A stretch of DNA of 8,069 nt from Gammaproteobacteria bacterium (GTDB lineage: Bacteria > Pseudomonadota > Gammaproteobacteria > UBA6429 > Thiohalophilaceae), in the NCBI GenBank assembly GCA_030593785.1, contig JAUVGM010000092.1:1-8069 (forward strand), read 5' to 3'. Below are positions 6,052-8,069 of this stretch, piece after piece; position 1 is the stretch's first letter; every line of letters begins with the position of its first letter. Both the position numbers and the translations under genes were made by a program. The notes under the pieces are model-generated. The model was not told the origin of the DNA. It saw only the letters and a program-made list of their open reading frames with translations, and did not search any database.

Positions 6052-6136
6052 TGTACGGAAGTTAATGGTAAACGCCGGCCGATTAAAGAAGTAAATTTAA
6101 AGCCGGAGTCCAGGTTCGATTCCTGGCCGTACACCA
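6052..6136 (+). ncRNA. tRNA-like cloverleaf with enlarged anticodon arm
   Basis: The 7-bp acceptor stem TGTACGG (6052-6058) pairs with CCGTACA (6127-6133), followed by CCA (6134-6136). D arm: GTT (6061-6063) with AAC (6071-6073), loop AATGGTA containing the GG pair. T arm: CCAGG (6110-6114), canonical loop TTCGATT, CCTGG (6122-6126). The anticodon stem CCGGC (6075-6079) pairs with GCCGG (6102-6106) but encloses 22 bases instead of 7; inside, TTAAA and TTTAA can pair around the loop GAAGTAAA. Other departures from a working tRNA are no discriminator base between stem and CCA, a 3-base variable loop and no usual T8. The fold is convincing; decoding function is unlikely. It lies between a Shine-Dalgarno and the HEPN gene start, so a cis-regulatory tRNA mimic, an RNA decoy or an inserted tRNA relic are all possible. 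Confidence 0.65.
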
Positions 6137-6139
6137 ATT

Positions 6140-6910
6140 ATGAAAACACCAGCATTTAGACCATTTATTGATGGCGTAGGAAAAGTAGTACACCACCTTA
6201 ATACTATCGCAGTTGGTTTGTCAGGTGTGGAATCTGGTGCGTGTAAAAAACCTAATGGTCTCGATATTTCCTGGAATCCATCAGATTTGCGAGCATCAAG
6301 CAGAGACGCAAGGTCTTTTGCATTAAAATCCACATTAGTGTTTGTAGCTGAAGAATTATCTATATATACAAATGAAATCATTGGTTCGCCAAACATAGGT
6401 GATATTCAACTACCTAAAAAGTTAGATCGCAGTATAAAATTTGAACATCTCTGTAATCATATTGGGATGTCTGGCGCTCACCTAATTTATGGGCCACTAT
6501 TGCTAATACACTGGCGAAACATCATCATTCACAAAAAATCTAACGCCTCTTTGTCAAGCAATCAAAAACAACTATTTAAAGATACAAGAGATGTAATTTT
6601 ATCTAAATACAAAAATTTATGTATAGACGAACTATTAAAACATTTCGATAAGAAACAACCAACACTAAAAGATGTATCGTCTCTTACTGCGATGACTATC
6701 AACAGTGTTAAGGAAATAGAAAGCAAGATTTCAGAGCCATCATCAAAACAAGATGTAACTGATTGGCTCATTAATCTCAAATTATATGATGACTATAAAA
6801 GAATACTCCGAGTAGCTAAAAACAAACCGAATCCAGGCAAAACTATCGATAATTTTTTTACTACGTATAGCCCTGAATTAAAATCAGCTTACTTAAAATA
6901 TGGAGCTTAA
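6140..6910 (+). CDS. HEPN-domain ribonuclease-like cassette protein
   Basis: This 256-residue, mostly helical protein carries RNIIIH at 126-131, the R-x4-H signature of HEPN ribonucleases with Asn after Arg as is typical of active members. A hydrophobic helix precedes it (IYGPLLLIHW), and an earlier helix at about 58-80 (FALKSTLVFVAEELSIYTNEI) would be the other core HEPN helix. HEPN proteins usually dimerise and cut RNA, often tRNA, in toxin-antitoxin and phage-defence systems. The C-terminal half (about 140-256) is charged and unrecognised. No signal peptide. The start at 6140 is the only ATG before Met110 but has no adjacent Shine-Dalgarno; see the displaced site at 6042 and the tRNA-like element between. 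No protein antitoxin gene is adjacent. The stop overlaps GCTTAAA, perhaps a decayed R'' box. HEPN assignment is motif-based; the exact family is unknown. Confidence 0.65.
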   Translation: MKTPAFRPFIDGVGKVVHHLNTIAVGLSGVESGACKKPNGLDISWNPSDLRASSRDARSFALKSTLVFVAEELSIYTNEIIGSPNIGDIQLPKKLDRSIKFEHLCNHIGMSGAHLIYGPLLLIHWRNIIIHKKSNASLSSNQKQLFKDTRDVILSKYKNLCIDELLKHFDKKQPTLKDVSSLTAMTINSVKEIESKISEPSSKQDVTDWLINLKLYDDYKRILRVAKNKPNPGKTIDNFFTTYSPELKSAYLKYGA

Positions 6911-6921
6911 AGTGCCGATAT

Positions 6922-7016
6922 TTGGGGTCAGAGTAAAAATAGAAATATATTACTTAAATAAATGGGGGCAGAGCACAGTTTTCTCTAATATTAGTAAGTA
7001 ATGTGTTCTGACCCCA
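6922..7016 (+). repeat. REP-like palindromic repeat, copy 3, with an extra half-arm
   Basis: The full copy is 6963-7016: TGGGGGCAGAGCACA faces TGTGTTCTGACCCCA (13 of 15 pairs), with CTAATATTAG at 6985-6994, in the same orientation as copy 2. Some 40 bases upstream a solitary arm TTGGGGTCAGAG (6922-6933) lies in the same direction, suggesting a partial or double insertion. The block fills most of the spacer between the HEPN gene and the membrane pair; no intact attC remains there. Confidence 0.8.
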
Positions 7017-7038
7017 ATTTTAGTTCAACAGCTATAAT
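7008..7038 (+). promoter_or_regulatory. Possible promoter ahead of the membrane pair
   Basis: TATAAT at 7033-7038 is a perfect -10 hexamer 20 bases upstream of the 7058 start. The best -35 candidate is CTGACC (7008-7013, four of six) at a long 19-base spacing and lies in the right arm of the palindromic repeat. If real, the repeat would supply part of the promoter. Weak support: such hexamers are common in AT-rich DNA. Confidence 0.25.
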
Positions 7039-7057
7039 CTAAGGCGGATTTTAAAAA

Positions 7058-7678
7058 ATGAATGAAGGCTATTTGCGACAAAGAAGGAATTTAATTTCTG
7101 CCTCTATAGTGATATTAGTTGTAGTTCTTGGAGGTACAAAGATAAATCCTTTGTACCCATTTCACTTCGAGCGCCCATATGTCGCTGAGCTATTTATGTG
7201 GATTGGATTTAGTTATTTTTGGTACAGAACTAAAATTTATTCTCCAATACGCATCTTTCATCAATTTAAAACTGAAATAATCATTTCTTATATAAGAGAA
7301 TATAATTACGATGCATACAATTTGTATAATCTAATTTCATTTGTTGGAACAATACGAGCAATCCGTGAGAAAGAAAATAACACCACCTTTAAACTTACAG
7401 GAATAGTTGAGTCGACAGGAAAAACTGTTGATTCCGGAGTAGATGTTCCCGTTAGTCTTAATAAGATACTTAACCCAATAAACTATATTAAGAATCTGTT
7501 AACCGGAAAAGTTTTAACTGATTTTTATCTTCCGCACGTTCTCGCGCTAATAGCTTTAGCCATTGGTATTTATAAGCATCAGGATTTTTTCCCGGCAGAA
7601 TTTTTCAATTTAGCTCCTGTATTAATAGTGGCTCACTTTCTTTACAGTGCTGTTTCAATTAAAAAACAAAAGGATTAA
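7058..7678 (+). CDS. Membrane protein with central soluble domain, first of a pair
   Basis: This 206-residue protein is not recognised. Hydrophobic segments at about 11-27, 43-57, 158-174 and 184-201 suggest four membrane helices, two at each end. The roughly 100 residues between them are polar: a Tyr/Ile-rich stretch (IREYNYDAYNLYNL) and then a likely beta-rich part (TFKLTGIVESTGKTVDSGVDV). The ends are basic (LRQRRN and IKKQKD). A Shine-Dalgarno-like AAGG (7041-7044) is 13 bases before the ATG, rather far. The next gene starts 8 bases after the stop, so the two are probably co-transcribed and may form one complex. Two-helix or four-helix membrane proteins with a soluble domain serve as effectors in several defence systems, but nothing here proves that role. 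Confidence 0.75.
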   Translation: MNEGYLRQRRNLISASIVILVVVLGGTKINPLYPFHFERPYVAELFMWIGFSYFWYRTKIYSPIRIFHQFKTEIIISYIREYNYDAYNLYNLISFVGTIRAIREKENNTTFKLTGIVESTGKTVDSGVDVPVSLNKILNPINYIKNLLTGKVLTDFYLPHVLALIALAIGIYKHQDFFPAEFFNLAPVLIVAHFLYSAVSIKKQKD

Positions 7679-7686
7679 AAACACTA

Positions 7687-8069
7687 ATGTCACCTTCTGA
7701 CTGGATTACAGCAATTTTAGCTTGTCTTGCTTTAGTAATATCAATTCTGGTGTTTTTTGCTAATAGAAAAAATACGCTAATCTCACATAAACCAAACTTA
7801 GCAGCAAACAGAATTTCAAATAGCAACAAAGTTAGTGAAGAAAGCATTTACATGCTACAGAACAAAGGTAACGGAATAGCCTTTATTAGAAAGGTCGAAA
7901 ATTTTATCAATCTAGAAAAAACAAATATAAAACTCAATGATTATTTAAAAGAAACATACAGCTCTATTCCTTTGATCGACACATCAATTACAACTTTAGG
8001 TTCTGAAAGTATATTTGCTATAGGGGAATCCCAAACGATTTACCGTATCAAGTATGACAATAAGTTTGA
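7687..8069 (+). CDS. N-terminally anchored protein, 3' end outside window
   Basis: ATG at 7687 opens a frame that stays open to the window edge (127 codons plus two bases). The protein begins MSPSDWITAILACLALVISI, a single hydrophobic helix at about 6-25, followed by basic NRKN and a soluble part, giving an N-in, single-pass topology. The soluble part contains ESIYMLQNKGNGIAFIRKVE, like the short beta module with an N-x-G-x-G-x-A-x-I pattern seen in many N-terminally anchored bacterial proteins of unknown function. No clear Shine-Dalgarno; the 8-base gap from the preceding stop suggests coupled translation. The last bases read TTT GA-, an incomplete codon, so the true end is not visible. Function unknown. 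Confidence 0.7.
   Translation, partial: MSPSDWITAILACLALVISILVFFANRKNTLISHKPNLAANRISNSNKVSEESIYMLQNKGNGIAFIRKVENFINLEKTNIKLNDYLKETYSSIPLIDTSITTLGSESIFAIGESQTIYRIKYDNKF

Noticed and set aside
6052..6136. A normal functional tRNA gene
   Set aside because: The anticodon stem encloses 22 bases, no 7-base loop with T33 adjoins both stem strands, the discriminator base is missing and the variable loop has only 3 bases.
6052..6136. tmRNA or its tRNA-like half
   Set aside because: The element is only 85 bases, with no tag frame ending in the usual Ala-Ala and no pseudoknot region; the small frame MVNAGRLKK does not resemble a tag.
6107..6136. tRNA 3' end as an attachment site of an integrative element
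   Set aside because: No integrase and no second copy of the T-arm/acceptor sequence occur in the window.
6097..6396. Minus-strand ORF of 99 codons
   Set aside because: It lies antisense to the HEPN gene, and its end GIEPGLRL is the familiar artefact of translating a tRNA T arm in reverse.
4232..7016. CRISPR array from the three repeats
   Set aside because: The spacings are over 1 kb, the copies differ in orientation, and whole genes lie between them.

Overview
The window looks like part of a gammaproteobacterial chromosome. It is AT-rich, the first gene is a YfhM-type alpha-2-macroglobulin, and most of the rest reads as a sedentary integron cassette array. No integrase is present, so this is either the interior or end of a long array or a cluster of attC sites without an integrase. 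Genus cannot be told from the sequence.

Layout. Positions 1-3186 hold the 3' part of a bacterial alpha-2-macroglobulin gene with an intact CTEQ thioester motif, followed by a long imperfect stem-loop (3207-3276) and three perfect palindromes (3294-3362). From 3373 onward everything is cassette-like: genes in one orientation, short spacers, R'-type GTTRRRY and R''-type RYYYAAC boxes, and stop codons lying inside the R'' box. Cassettes in order: a PD-(D/E)XK nuclease-like protein (3385-4215), a C-terminal ORF remnant (4281-4385), a four-helix membrane protein (4485-4934), another ORF remnant (4947-5132), a lipoprotein (about 5119-5490, with a decayed tail to 5565), a 5'-truncated ORF (5705-5929), a HEPN ribonuclease-like protein (6140-6910), and a two-gene membrane pair (7058-7678 and 7687 to the window end). 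Two attC sites are complete (4380-4462 and 5930-6032); at least three are truncated.

Three copies of a palindromic repeat (arms near TGGGGTCAGAG, invariant centre CTAATATTAG) lie at 4232-4285, 5667-5720 and 6963-7016. They sit where an attC is cut short and, for two of them, where the next ORF lacks its beginning, which suggests that REP-type insertions and deletions have been eroding the array.

The most striking item is at 6042-6142. A strong Shine-Dalgarno (AAAGGAG) and the ATG of the HEPN gene are separated by an 85-nt tRNA-like cloverleaf (6052-6136) with a 7-bp acceptor stem, D arm, canonical T arm and CCA, but an enlarged anticodon arm. Removing or folding the cloverleaf leaves exactly 6 nt between GGAG and ATG. 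This may be a tRNA mimic that controls translation of a tRNA- or RNA-cleaving enzyme, or an inserted tRNA relic. Both readings are inference and need comparative and experimental tests.
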